A program made the position numbers and the translations under genes. Positions 1 through 8,114 of a stretch of 64,000 nucleotides of DNA are shown piece by piece; position 1 is the stretch's first letter; each line of letters opens with the position of its first letter. The notes under the pieces were generated by a model, which made no database searches, had not been told where the DNA came from, and worked only from the letters and a program-made list of their open reading frames with translations. Source of the stretch: CAMPJU01 sp036675265 (GTDB lineage: Bacteria > Pseudomonadota > Gammaproteobacteria > Xanthomonadales > Xanthomonadaceae). Where the stretch lies: the NCBI GenBank assembly GCA_036675265.1, contig JAKFFJ010000014.1, positions 1-64,000 on the forward strand, written 5' to 3'.

Positions 1-160
1 GAGCAAGGGCACAAGTGGGTTCGGGGCTTACGCCTTAAGCGGCGAGAGCGTAGACGTCGTCGTTGGCGTCTGGGTTTTTGCAGCTGGATTAACGAGGAAA
101 GCTACCCCCTCGGCATGCGCCAGACGATTTCGCGACCCCCGTCGAAGCCAGTGCACCCCC
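1..160 (-). ncRNA. ssrA: tmRNA (transfer-messenger RNA), 5' half; 3' half lies off the left edge
   Basis: Read on the minus strand, this begins GGGGGTGCACTGGCTTCGAC and continues with GCATGCCGAGGGGG, the conserved 5' domain of tmRNA. Next comes the tag reading frame at 67-35: GCC resume codon, then codons spelling ANDDVYALAA and a TAA stop (35-37). This is a typical gammaproteobacterial degradation tag with the ALAA ending recognised by ClpXP and ClpAP. The RNA rescues stalled ribosomes together with SmpB, encoded on the same strand at 2517-3035. The 5' end is set from the family's usual start and could differ by a few bases. A possible -10 (TATACT on the minus strand, 192-187) lies upstream, but I see no good -35. 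The tRNA-like 3' domain is not in the window. Any protein frame drawn across this segment is spurious. Confidence 0.96.
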
Positions 161-284
161 GGGTATGTCGTATCGCCGACTGGGCCAGTATAGGTCGCGG
201 CCGCCGGGGCCGATAGCGCGGCCGCCGGCCCGGGAGGCATTCGTTCACGGAGGCTCCGGCCTCCGCGCAGGTATTCTGCCCGGG

Positions 285-2495
285 ATGACGCCACCCCGTG
301 TTCCAGACGACCCGCTCGCCGAAGAGCACGGGACAGCCCCTCCCCGGCGCCTGCCGCGGGGCTACCTGCTGGCGGTCGCGGTGCTGGCCGCCTCGCTGGT
401 GCTGCTCGCGCTGTTCTGGCAACACGCGCGCGGACGGGAGCTGCGCGCCGCCGAGGTCGAGTTCCTGGCCGAATCGGACGAGGCCGTCGACCGCCTGCAC
501 GAACGCATGCTCCAGCACGAACTCGTGCTGCGTGGCGGCGTGGCCCTGTTCGGCACGGTGGCCACCCCGAGCCGGCAGCAGTGGAAGGCCTACGTCGAGG
601 CGATCGGGATCGGCGACCGGTTCCCCGCGCTGGTCGGCCTCGGCTACGCGCCCCATGTCACCCCCGCCCAGCTGGCGGACCTGCAGCGACGCGAGCACCT
701 GGCCGGGATGGGCCTGTTTTCCATCCGGCCCCGCGGCGTGCGCCAGGCCTACGGGCCGATCCTCTACCTGGAGCCCCCGACGCCCGAGAACGTCGAGGCG
801 ATCGGTTACGACATGTTCTCCGAGCCGGTGCGGGCGGCGGCGATGGTCGCCGCCCGCGACAGCGGCGATGCAGCGCTGACCGGCCCGGTGCAGCTGGTGC
901 AGGACGGCGAATCCACCGTGCCCGTCCGCAGCGTCCTGATGTACGCGCCCGTCTACCGGGTGGGCGACACGCCACGCTCGCCCGCCGCCAGGCGCCTGTC
1001 GATGCAAGGCTGGGTCTACGCGCCGGTGCGGATCGACCGGATGGTGCAGGCCGCGCTCGAACCGCGGCACGGCGACCTGCGCCTGGAGATCCACGACGTG
1101 ACCGGCGAGGGCGACGCGGCGCTGTACGCGGACCCGGTGCGGCCCGGCGAAGGCGCGCCGCAGTTCCGCCGTAGCCGGATCGTGCGCGCGTACGGCCGGG
1201 ACTGGCGCATCGACTTCCAGTCCGGCCCGTCCCCGCTCGCCGTGCCGCGGCTGGCGTCCGTCCGCAACAACATGGCGCTCGGCGGCCTGGTCGCGCTGCT
1301 GCTGTTCGGGTTGGCGCTCCTGCTGGCGCGCACCGAATCGCGGGCCACGCGCATGGCCGAGCGCATGACCGAGAACTACCGGCGCAGCGAGCAGCGGTTC
1401 CGCAATGCGATGCGGTACTCGGCGATCGGCAAGGCACTGCTCGATGGCGAGGGCCGCATCGTCGAGGCCAACCCCGCCCTCGGGGGCATCCTGGGCCGGG
1501 ATCCATCGGGTCTCGCGGGGCAACCGTTCCATGGCTTCTTCCTGGAGGCGGACGACGAGGGTCGCACCGAGGACGTTGCCGACGGCGTGGTGCGCACCAC
1601 CCGGCAGTTGCTGCACGAGGACGGCCAGTTGCGGCACGTCCAGCTCACGTTCGCGCCGGTGCCCGGGAAGATCGGGCAGGACGTCGCGCGCCTGGTGCAG
1701 GTGGAGGACGTGACCGAACGCCTGCGCGCCGAGGCGCGGGTGCACGCGCTCAACCGCACGCTGGAATCGCGCGTGGCGCTGCGCACGCGCGAGCTCAGCG
1801 CGGCGAACCGCGAACTGGAAGCCTTCGCCTACAGTGTCTCGCACGACCTGCGCGCGCCGCTGCGCACCATCGAGGGCTTCAGCCGGCTCCTGCTCGAGCG
1901 CCACGCCTCGCAGCTCGACGAAGCCGGCCGGGATTACCTGGCACGCGTGCGCAAGGCCGCGGGGCGGATGGGCGAGCTGATCGACTCGATGCTCAAGATG
2001 TCGCGGCTGAGCCGGAGCGAATTGCGGCTGGCGCCGGTGGACATCGGGCTGCTCGCACGCGAACTTGTGCGTGACCTGCAGGCCAACGAGCCCGAGCGCG
2101 GCGTCACGGTCGACATCGCGCCGGGCCTGGAGGCATTCGGCGACCCGGTGCTGGTGCGCAGCCTGCTGCAGAACCTGCTCGACAACGCCTGGAAGTTCAC
2201 CCGCGGCCGCGACGACGCGCGCATCGAGGTCGGGGCCGGGCCGCCGCGGCAGGACGGTGCGCGCGAGTTCTTCGTGCGCGACAACGGCGCGGGATTCCCG
2301 CCGGAATACGTCGACAAGCTGTTCCGACCGTTCCAGCGCCTGCACAGCCAGGACCACTTCGCCGGCCACGGGGTCGGGCTGGCGTCGGCCAAGCGCATCG
2401 TCGACCGCCACGGCGGCGAGCTTCGCGCGGAAGGACGCGAAGGCGAGGGCGCGACGTTCTGGTTCACGCTGCCGGGCTCGATGCCCGATCGCTGA
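285..2495 (+). CDS. Membrane sensor histidine kinase with CHASE and PAS domains
   Basis: Orphan two-component kinase of about 736 residues. A first membrane helix (about residues 24-43) is followed by a periplasmic CHASE-type ligand-sensing domain up to about residue 320 and a second helix near 328-348. A PAS domain follows (about 375-490), then a coiled linker, a dimerisation and phosphoacceptor domain with the H-box SHDLRAPLR (His about 520), and an HATPase domain with N-box LLDNAWKF, VRDNGAGF and a GHGVGLASA glycine box. The catalytic part resembles the phytochrome-like kinase subfamily. No response regulator is adjacent, so its partner and ligand are unknown. The ATG at 285 is chosen because it leaves a short cytoplasmic lead before the first helix. 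A frame from 165 would run close to the tmRNA promoter region. It is transcribed away from ssrA. Confidence 0.88.
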   Translation: MTPPRVPDDPLAEEHGTAPPRRLPRGYLLAVAVLAASLVLLALFWQHARGRELRAAEVEFLAESDEAVDRLHERMLQHELVLRGGVALFGTVATPSRQQWKAYVEAIGIGDRFPALVGLGYAPHVTPAQLADLQRREHLAGMGLFSIRPRGVRQAYGPILYLEPPTPENVEAIGYDMFSEPVRAAAMVAARDSGDAALTGPVQLVQDGESTVPVRSVLMYAPVYRVGDTPRSPAARRLSMQGWVYAPVRIDRMVQAALEPRHGDLRLEIHDVTGEGDAALYADPVRPGEGAPQFRRSRIVRAYGRDWRIDFQSGPSPLAVPRLASVRNNMALGGLVALLLFGLALLLARTESRATRMAERMTENYRRSEQRFRNAMRYSAIGKALLDGEGRIVEANPALGGILGRDPSGLAGQPFHGFFLEADDEGRTEDVADGVVRTTRQLLHEDGQLRHVQLTFAPVPGKIGQDVARLVQVEDVTERLRAEARVHALNRTLESRVALRTRELSAANRELEAFAYSVSHDLRAPLRTIEGFSRLLLERHASQLDEAGRDYLARVRKAAGRMGELIDSMLKMSRLSRSELRLAPVDIGLLARELVRDLQANEPERGVTVDIAPGLEAFGDPVLVRSLLQNLLDNAWKFTRGRDDARIEVGAGPPRQDGAREFFVRDNGAGFPPEYVDKLFRPFQRLHSQDHFAGHGVGLASAKRIVDRHGGELRAEGREGEGATFWFTLPGSMPDR

Positions 2496-2516
2496 CGACG
2501 GGCAGCCGGGCGCCGG

Positions 2517-3035
2517 CTAGGCGTTCTTGTTGTGCCGGCGAAGCACGCGTTGCTTCTCGCGGTTCCAGTCGCGCTCACGCGCCGTGTCGCGTTTGTCGTG
2601 CGTCTGCTTGCCGCGCGCCAACGCGAGTTCGGCCTTGATCCGGTTGCCCTTCCAGTACAGGGCCGTCGGCACCACGGTGTAGCCCTCCCGCTCGACCTTG
2701 CCGACCAGCTGGTCGATCTCGTGGCGGTGCAGCAGCAGCTTGCGCGTGCGGCGCTCGTCGGCGACGACGTGCGTGGACGCCTGGATGAGCGGCGTGATCT
2801 GCGCGCCGAAGAGGAACAGTTCGCCGCCGCGCACGACGGCGTAGCTCTCGCCGATGTTCGCGCGGCCCGCGCGGATCGACTTGATCTCCCAGCCCTGCAA
2901 CGCCAACCCCGCCTCGAACCGTTGCTCGAGGTGGTATTCGTGGCGCGCGCGCTTGTTGAGCGCGATGGTCTTGCCCACCGCGCCCTTGCCCTTGGCCGCA
3001 GCGCTTCCCTTATCCTTGGCCGACTTTTCACCCAT
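2517..3035 (-). CDS. smpB: SsrA-binding protein SmpB
   Basis: Binds the tRNA-like domain of tmRNA and delivers it to stalled ribosomes for trans-translation. The 172-residue product has the SmpB core: NKRARHEYHLEQRFEAGLAL, then GWEIKSIRAGRANIGESY and LLLHRHEIDQL, and a basic tail ending RRHNKNA that would occupy the empty mRNA channel. The N-terminus carries an extra Lys/Ala/Gly-rich stretch of about 20 residues, so it is slightly longer than the usual 160. The ATG at 3035 follows the family start; the frame upstream is open but overlaps the ratA leader. It is divergent from ratA with 43 bases between them, the arrangement seen next to bamE and recN in Escherichia coli. Its RNA partner lies at 1-160. 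Confidence 0.97.
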   Translation of the reverse strand: MGEKSAKDKGSAAAKGKGAVGKTIALNKRARHEYHLEQRFEAGLALQGWEIKSIRAGRANIGESYAVVRGGELFLFGAQITPLIQASTHVVADERRTRKLLLHRHEIDQLVGKVEREGYTVVPTALYWKGNRIKAELALARGKQTHDKRDTARERDWNREKQRVLRRHNKNA

Positions 3036-3078
3036 CCGCCCATTCTCGCCGAAGCCGTCCACCGGCGATACCGAACCG

Positions 3079-3510
3079 ATGCCCGAGATCCACCGCTCAG
3101 CCCTTGTCGGGCACGCCGCCGCGCGCATGTTCGCGCTGGTCAACGACGTCCGCGCCTATCCGCGGCGCTTTGCCTGGTGCGATGGCGCCCGGGTGCTGGA
3201 GGAGGGGCCCCACCGGATGGTCGCGCGCCTGGACCTCCGGCTCGGCGCCCTGCGGACGTGGTTCACCACCGAGAACACGCTGGCGCCGCCGCACCACATC
3301 GACCTGCGGCTGGTCGACGGACCCTTCCGGGCACTGTCGGGACGCTGGGAATTCCACGCGCTGGACGAATCCGCCTGCAAGGTGACGCTCACGCTCGCAT
3401 TCGAACCGCTCTCGCGCCTGCTGGCGCCGGCGATGGCACTGGGCTTCCAGGCCCTTGCCGACCGCATGGTCGACGATTTCGTCCGGGTGGCCGACCGTGA
3501 TCCGGGTTGA
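3079..3510 (+). CDS. ratA: RatA family ubiquinone-binding START-like protein
   Basis: A 143-residue SRPBCC/START-fold protein. It opens with MPEIHRSALVGHAAARMF and VNDVRAYPRRFAWCDGARVL, matching the RatA/Coq10 family, and ends with a C-terminal helix (LGFQALADRMVDDFVRVAD). Homologues bind ubiquinone and support respiration; the E. coli protein was also described as a ribosome-association toxin. The start at 3079 follows the conserved MPxI(H/N)RSALV beginning. It overlaps the next gene by 14 bases, so the two are probably translated together, and it is divergent from smpB. Confidence 0.92.
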   Translation: MPEIHRSALVGHAAARMFALVNDVRAYPRRFAWCDGARVLEEGPHRMVARLDLRLGALRTWFTTENTLAPPHHIDLRLVDGPFRALSGRWEFHALDESACKVTLTLAFEPLSRLLAPAMALGFQALADRMVDDFVRVADRDPG

Positions 3511-3772
3511 GGTGGTGCTCGCCTGGCCGCGGCGGCACGATGCGCGGCGCGTGGCGTTGCCGGCGGGCGCCACGGTCGCCGAGGCGGTGGCGGCTTCGGG
3601 GTTCGACGACGCCACGCTGGCGTGCGTGGCAGGCATGGCCATCCACGGCCAGCGCGTCGACGCCGGAACGCCGTTGCGCGAGGGCGACCGGGTGGAGTTG
3701 CTGCGACCGCTCCAGGCCGATCCGAAGGAGGCGCGCCGCAAGCGCGCCATCGTGCAGCGCCAGCGACGCTAG
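3497..3772 (+). CDS. rnfH: RnfH family protein (UPF0125)
   Basis: A small beta-grasp (ubiquitin-like) protein of 91 residues, formerly RatB. The start is GTG at 3497, inside the end of ratA, giving MIRVEVVLAWPRRHDARRV, the usual family beginning. The hallmark GDRVELLRPLQADPKEARRK is near the C-terminus, followed by a basic tail. Its function is not established; the family is named from proximity to rnf electron-transport genes elsewhere. The ratA-rnfH pairing beside smpB and bamE is the common gammaproteobacterial order. It is convergent with bamE, 3 bases apart. Confidence 0.92.
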   Translation: MIRVEVVLAWPRRHDARRVALPAGATVAEAVAASGFDDATLACVAGMAIHGQRVDAGTPLREGDRVELLRPLQADPKEARRKRAIVQRQRR

Positions 3773-3775
3773 CGC

Positions 3776-4174
3776 CTAACGCTCGTCTTCGTCGCGGGCG
3801 AGGTTGGGACCGAACTGCCGGCGCGCCGCGTTCGCCAGTGCCTCGTCCTGCTCAGGGAAATGCTCGCCGTCCCAGCGCACCAGCTGGCCGCCTTCGAACC
3901 ACAGCGTGAAGTTGCGCACCTCGACGTCGCCGCGGCGACCCGTGCGCTGCGTCGCGACGTAATCCCAGCGATCCTCGTGGAACGGATCGGTGATCGACGG
4001 GGAACCGATCAGGGCCTGCACCTGCTGCTTGCTCATGCCGGCCTGCAGCTGTTCGACCGCCGCCGGATCGAGGAGGTTGCCCTGGTAGATCGGCTGCTTG
4101 TAGAGCAGCCCGCACCCGGTGCAGAACAGGGCGGCGATGAGCATGGCGACGAGTGGCTGGGGCAGGCTGCGCAT
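3776..4174 (-). CDS. bamE: Outer-membrane assembly lipoprotein BamE (SmpA)
   Basis: A 132-residue lipoprotein subunit of the BAM complex that inserts beta-barrel proteins in the outer membrane. A signal peptide of about 18 residues ends at ALFCTGC, with the lipidated Cys following Gly; the -3 residue is Cys, which is unusual for a lipobox. The mature part has the SmpA/OmlA fold, with IYQGNLLDPAAVEQLQAGMS, KQQVQALIGSPSITDPFH, RWDYVATQRTG and a terminal beta strand (FTLWFEGGQLVRWDG). The ATG at 4174 gives a proper signal peptide; the longer frame upstream crosses into fur. It is divergent from fur with 79 bases between the starts. Confidence 0.95.
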   Translation of the reverse strand: MRSLPQPLVAMLIAALFCTGCGLLYKQPIYQGNLLDPAAVEQLQAGMSKQQVQALIGSPSITDPFHEDRWDYVATQRTGRRGDVEVRNFTLWFEGGQLVRWDGEHFPEQDEALANAARRQFGPNLARDEDER

Positions 4175-4253
4175 TCGGATCCGGGTCGGCTGGAAGCAGT
4201 CCCGATGATACACTGGCGCCGGTCCCCGGCCCGCCGGCCGGGCAGGAGTGGAG

Positions 4254-4661
4254 ATGGAGTCCCAGGACCTGCGCAAGGCCGGATTGAAGGTCACCCATCC
4301 GCGGATGCGCATCCTCGAACTGCTCGAGCGCACCCGTCCCCGGCACATGACCGCCGAGGACATCTACCGCCAGTTGCTCGAGCACGGCGACGAGATCGGC
4401 CTGGCAACCGTGTACCGCGTGCTGACCCAGTTCGAGGCCGCCGGCCTGGTCCTCAAGCACAACTTCGAGGGCGGCCACGCCGTCTACGAACTGGACCGGG
4501 GCGAGCACCACGACCACATGGTCGACATCGAGACCGGCAAGGTCATCGAGTTCTCCAGCGAGGCGATCGAGAAGCTGCAGGCCGAGATCGCGGCGCAGCA
4601 CGGTTACGAGATCGAGGAGCACGCGCTCGTGCTCTACGTGCGCCGCAAGCGCCCGTCCTAG
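4254..4661 (+). CDS. fur: Ferric uptake regulator Fur
   Basis: A 135-residue iron-responsive repressor. The winged-helix DNA-binding domain includes GLKVTHPRMRILELLER and the recognition helix GLATVYRVLTQFEAAGL. The C-terminal dimerisation domain carries the metal-site motif GEHHDHMVDIETGKVIEF. The CxxC structural-zinc motif present in E. coli Fur after HDH is absent here, as in some other proteobacterial Fur proteins. The ATG at 4254 is preferred because AGGAG at 4244-4248 lies 5 bases upstream; an in-frame GTG at 4248 overlaps that ribosome-binding site. The stop overlaps the recN stop in the palindrome CTAG (4658-4661). A weak -10 (TACACT, 4209-4214) is the only promoter sign seen. Confidence 0.97.
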   Translation: MESQDLRKAGLKVTHPRMRILELLERTRPRHMTAEDIYRQLLEHGDEIGLATVYRVLTQFEAAGLVLKHNFEGGHAVYELDRGEHHDHMVDIETGKVIEFSSEAIEKLQAEIAAQHGYEIEEHALVLYVRRKRPS

Positions 4662-6337
4662 TTCGCGTCCGCCAGCAGCCTGCGCGCCGCGGCGCGGGCC
4701 TCGCGCCCCACTTCCACGCCGCCAAGCATCCGCGCCAGCTCCTCTTCGCGTGCCTTCGCATCCAGTCGCTGGGCAGTGCTCTGCGCGACATCGCCGGGCG
4801 CGGCCTTGCTGACGCGGTAGTGCGCGTGCCCCTGGGCGGCGACCTGGGGCAGGTGGGTCACGCAGAGCACCTGGCGGCTCGCGCCCAGCGCACGCAGCTT
4901 GCGGCCCACGATGTCCGCGACGGCGCCGCCGATGCCCGAATCGACCTCGTCGAACACCATCGTCGGCACCGCGTCCAGGCCCAGCGCAGCGACCTCGATC
5001 GCCAGCGAGATCCGCGACAGTTCACCTCCGGAGGCCACCTTGCGCAGCGCCCGCGGGGGCTGTCCCGGGTTGGCCGCGACCAGGAACTCGACGCGCTCGG
5101 CCCCTTGCGGGTCCGGGCGCTCGTCGCCGGCGGGTTCGATCGCCACCTCGAAACGCCCGCCCCCCATGCCCAGCTCGGCGAGCAGCGCCGAGGTCGCCTT
5201 GCCCAGGGCCGCGGCGGCCTTGCCCCGGGTCGCGCCCAGTGTCTCGGCCGCGGTCCGCCAGGCGGCGCGGGCTTCCGCGATGTCGGTGTCGAGGCGCCGC
5301 ATGCGTTCGCCCGCGCCCTCCAGCGACGCCAGTTCCGCGGCAAGCGCGTCGCGGGTCGCATGCAACGCCTCCACCGGCACGCGGTGCTTGCGCGCCAGGT
5401 CATGCAGGCGGGCCATGCGTTGCTCGGCCGCCTCGAGCGATGCGGGGTCGAGATCCAGGTCGCTGCGGATCCGCTCCAGCGCCAGCAGCGCTTCATCGAG
5501 CTGGATCGCCGCGGCGTCGAGCATGCCGTCGACATCGCCCAGGCGGGGCTCGTGCACGGCCATGCGCGCCAGCAGGTCGCGGACCTGCTGCAAGGTGCGG
5601 CCCAACGGCGCCGCGGTCCCATCCTCGCCATCCCCGCCCAGCCGTGCCACCGCGCCGTCGCAGGCCGCGACCAGGTCGGCGGCGTGCGCGTGGCGCCGAT
5701 GGTCGGCAAGGGTGCGCTCGATGTCGGCGGGCGCCAACGATTCGCTGCCGAGCTCCTGCAACTGGTGCTGGAGCCACGCACTGCGACCCGCCGCGTCGCC
5801 CTGGGCCGACAGCTGCTCGTGCTCGCGCAGCAGGCCGCTCCAGCGTCGTGCCGCGGCGGCGACGGCGGCACGGCTGTCGGCGTTTCCCGCGAACGCATCG
5901 AGCAGCGCCAGCTGGCTGCCGCGGGAAAGCAATGCCTGGTGCTCGTGCTGGCCGTGGATCTCCACCAGCAGCGCGGCGAGCTCCGCCAGTTGCGCCAGCG
6001 TGGCCGGGCGTCCGTTGATCCAGGCGCGCGACCCGCCGTCCGCGCGCAGGGTGCGCCGCAACTGGCACTGGCCCGCGTCGTCCATTTCCTCCGCTGCCAG
6101 CCATGCGGCCGCGGCGGGTGCGTCGACGAGGTCGAACCCCGCCGAGAGCTCCGCGCGGTCGGCCCCATGGCGGACCATCCCGCTGTCGGCACGGGCGCCC
6201 GACAGGAAGCCCAACGCGTCGACCAGCAGCGACTTGCCGGCGCCGGTTTCGCCCGAGATCACGGTCAACCCGGCCGCGAATTCCAGCTCCGCGGCGGTAA
6301 CCACGGCGAAATCGCGGATGGCGAGGTGGGTCAGCAT
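4658..6337 (-). CDS. recN: DNA repair protein RecN
   Basis: An SMC-like ATPase of 559 residues that acts in double-strand-break repair. It starts MLTHLAIRDFAVVTAAELEF, has Walker A GETGAGKS (about residues 32-39), a long Arg/Ala-rich coiled-coil middle, and near the C-terminus Walker B VFDEVDSGIGG followed by CVTHLPQVAAQ. Length and motif order match full-length RecN. In many bacteria recN is SOS-regulated, but I see no CTGT-N8-ACAG type operator in the 93 bases before its start. It is divergent from hrcA and convergent with fur, with a 4-base overlap of the stop codons. Confidence 0.97.
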   Translation of the reverse strand: MLTHLAIRDFAVVTAAELEFAAGLTVISGETGAGKSLLVDALGFLSGARADSGMVRHGADRAELSAGFDLVDAPAAAAWLAAEEMDDAGQCQLRRTLRADGGSRAWINGRPATLAQLAELAALLVEIHGQHEHQALLSRGSQLALLDAFAGNADSRAAVAAAARRWSGLLREHEQLSAQGDAAGRSAWLQHQLQELGSESLAPADIERTLADHRRHAHAADLVAACDGAVARLGGDGEDGTAAPLGRTLQQVRDLLARMAVHEPRLGDVDGMLDAAAIQLDEALLALERIRSDLDLDPASLEAAEQRMARLHDLARKHRVPVEALHATRDALAAELASLEGAGERMRRLDTDIAEARAAWRTAAETLGATRGKAAAALGKATSALLAELGMGGGRFEVAIEPAGDERPDPQGAERVEFLVAANPGQPPRALRKVASGGELSRISLAIEVAALGLDAVPTMVFDEVDSGIGGAVADIVGRKLRALGASRQVLCVTHLPQVAAQGHAHYRVSKAAPGDVAQSTAQRLDAKAREEELARMLGGVEVGREARAAARRLLADAN

Positions 6338-6393
6338 GGAACGCGGATTCTGCCTGTCCTCGCGCGAAGCCGATAGCGGCGCGATGCACGCCC

Positions 6394-6423
6394 TTGCGTG
6401 CGCCGGACGCCCGGGCGTATATC
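6394..6423 (+). promoter_or_regulatory. Candidate sigma-70-type promoter of hrcA, possibly giving a leaderless mRNA
   Basis: TTGCGT (6394-6399), an 18-base spacer and TATATC (6418-6423). Only 7 bases separate this -10 from the GTG start of hrcA at 6431, so transcription would begin at or next to the start codon. No Shine-Dalgarno sequence is visible before the GTG. The hexamers are imperfect. Confidence 0.35.
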
Positions 6424-6430
6424 GGACCGG

Positions 6431-7510
6431 GTGAACCCCCGCGCCCCGCAATCCATCCAGGACCCCCGCGCCAGGCAACTGCTGCGCACGCTGATCGCCC
6501 GTTACATCCGCGACGGCGTCCCGGTCGGGTCGCAGACGCTCGCGCGGCATTCGGGGCTCGACGTGAGCCCGGCGACGATCCGCAACATCCTCGCCGACCT
6601 GGAAGAGGTCGGCCTGCTCGCATCGCCCCATACCTCCGCCGGCCGCATCCCCACGTCGCAGGGCTACCGCGTCTTCGTCGATTCGCTCCTGCAGCTCAAG
6701 CCGCTCCCGGAGATCGAGATGGCGCGGTTGCGCGAGGAGCTGCCCGCGGGCGGGGGTACCGCGTCGCTGCTGGGCGGCACGTCGGAGCTGCTTTCGGCCA
6801 TGAGCCGGTTCGTGGGCGTGGTCAGCGTGCCGAGGAGGGAATCCTTCGCCTTCCGCCACATCGACTTCGTCCCCGTCGGCGCGCAGCGCGTGCTGGCCAT
6901 CCTCGTGTTCGCCGACAACGACGTCCAGAACCGGATCATCCATACCCGGCGCCCCTACGACGCCGGGGAACTGGAGCGGGTCGCCAATTACCTGAACCGC
7001 CACTTCGCCGGCCGGCCCCTGGCCGAGATCCGCGCCACGTTGCTGCACGACCTGCAGGCCGCGCGCGACGAGATGCAGTCGCTGCTCGCCCACACCGTGG
7101 ACCTCGCCGCCGAGGCGCTGCGCCCGGAACCGGGTGCCACCTCCGGCGAGGACATGTTGCTGGCAGGGCAGACCCGCCTGATGGGCGTGCAGGACCTGTC
7201 CGACCTCGACCGGTTGCGCGACCTGTTCGACGCGTTCGCCCGCAAGCGCGAGATCCTGCAACTGCTCGAGCGCACGATCGAGGCCCAGGGGGTGCGCATC
7301 TTCATCGGCGAGGAAACCGGCCTGGCGCCGCTGGAGTCCGTTTCCCTGGTGACCGCACCCTATGCGGCGGCCGACGGCCAACTGCTGGGCGTCGTCGGCG
7401 TCATCGGCCCGACCCGGATGGCCTACGACCGCGTGATCCCGGTGGTGCAGGCCGCCGCCGACGTGCTGGGATCGGCGCTCGCCGACCGGGGAGCGGCCGG
7501 GCAGGGTTGA
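6431..7510 (+). CDS. hrcA: Heat-inducible transcription repressor HrcA
   Basis: A 359-residue repressor that binds CIRCE operators of chaperone genes in many bacteria. The N-terminal winged helix includes RARQLLRTLIARYIRDGVPV and GLDVSPATIRNILADLEEVG; the middle has PHTSAGRIPTSQGYRVFVD and the C-terminal GAF-like part includes RIFIGEETGLAPLESVSLVT. The start is GTG at 6431 by comparison with the family. It heads the hrcA-grpE-dnaK-dnaJ cluster. I find no CIRCE inverted repeat (TTAGCACTC-N9-GAGTGCTAA) upstream of it or elsewhere in the cluster, so its targets here, perhaps groESL, are likely elsewhere. Confidence 0.96.
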   Translation: MNPRAPQSIQDPRARQLLRTLIARYIRDGVPVGSQTLARHSGLDVSPATIRNILADLEEVGLLASPHTSAGRIPTSQGYRVFVDSLLQLKPLPEIEMARLREELPAGGGTASLLGGTSELLSAMSRFVGVVSVPRRESFAFRHIDFVPVGAQRVLAILVFADNDVQNRIIHTRRPYDAGELERVANYLNRHFAGRPLAEIRATLLHDLQAARDEMQSLLAHTVDLAAEALRPEPGATSGEDMLLAGQTRLMGVQDLSDLDRLRDLFDAFARKREILQLLERTIEAQGVRIFIGEETGLAPLESVSLVTAPYAAADGQLLGVVGVIGPTRMAYDRVIPVVQAAADVLGSALADRGAAGQG

Positions 7511-7531
7511 AACGCCTGCGCGCGACCCAAT
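7506..7531 (+). promoter_or_regulatory. Candidate sigma-32 (heat-shock) promoter before grpE
   Basis: GTTGAAA (7506-7512) overlaps the end of hrcA and is followed after 13 bases by CCCAAT (7526-7531). This resembles the RpoH consensus CTTGAAA-N13/14-CCCCAT. It lies 46 bases upstream of the grpE start, a suitable distance. Confidence 0.4.
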
Positions 7532-7577
7532 ACCACCGGGTCTGGGCGGCGCAGTGCCGCGATGGAACCTGCCAGCG

Positions 7578-8093
7578 ATGACCACCGAACCCCGGCGCGA
7601 CGATGCGCCCGACAGCGACGCCCCGCGCGAGGACGACCGCCACGCGGTCGACGTCGAGTTCCTGAAGGCCGAACTCGAGCAGGCGCGCGCGGAGATGCTG
7701 CGCGACCGCGCGGACCTGGAGAACCAGCGCAAGCGGATGGCACGCGAACTGGAGTCCGCGCGCCGCTTCGCCAACGAACGCCTGCTCTCCGAACTGCTGC
7801 CGCTGTTCGACAGCATGGAAGCGGGCCTCGCCGCGGCCGCGCCGGCCGACCCGCTCCGCGCGGGGCTGGAACTCACGCTTCGCCAGCTGCACCGCATCGC
7901 CGAGGCCAACGGCCTCACCGAGGTCGCCCCCGCGGCTGGCGACGCCTTCGACCCCGAACGCCACCAGGCGATGAGCGTCGTCGACGCGCCCGGCGTGCCG
8001 GCCGGCGCCGTCGCGCAGCTGTACCAGAAGGGCTATGTCCTGAACGAACGCCTGCTGCGCCCCGCGCTGGTGGTCGTGGCGCGCCAGGACTGA
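7578..8093 (+). CDS. grpE: Nucleotide exchange factor GrpE
   Basis: A 171-residue co-chaperone that drives ADP release from DnaK. An acidic, disordered N-terminus is followed by a long dimerising helix (about residues 30-80, including DLENQRKRMARELESARRFA) and the C-terminal beta domain with the GrpE signature from about 125, PERHQAMSVV through GYVLNERLLRPALVVV. The ATG at 7578 (MTTEPRRDD) is chosen; an upstream in-frame GTG at 7554 would add 8 residues. It sits 67 bases after hrcA and 126 bases before dnaK. Confidence 0.97.
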   Translation: MTTEPRRDDAPDSDAPREDDRHAVDVEFLKAELEQARAEMLRDRADLENQRKRMARELESARRFANERLLSELLPLFDSMEAGLAAAAPADPLRAGLELTLRQLHRIAEANGLTEVAPAAGDAFDPERHQAMSVVDAPGVPAGAVAQLYQKGYVLNERLLRPALVVVARQD

Positions 8094-8114
8094 ACCCCGG
8101 CGCGGCCTCCGGCG

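Noticed and set aside
28..294. Open frame across the left edge on the minus strand
   Set aside because: It reads through tmRNA; its end only reproduces the tag region in a wrong frame.
102..2411. Very long open frame antisense to the histidine kinase
   Set aside because: GC-rich genes produce long stop-free frames on the opposite strand. The composition is Arg/Gln/His-rich with no domain, while the plus strand encodes an intact kinase.
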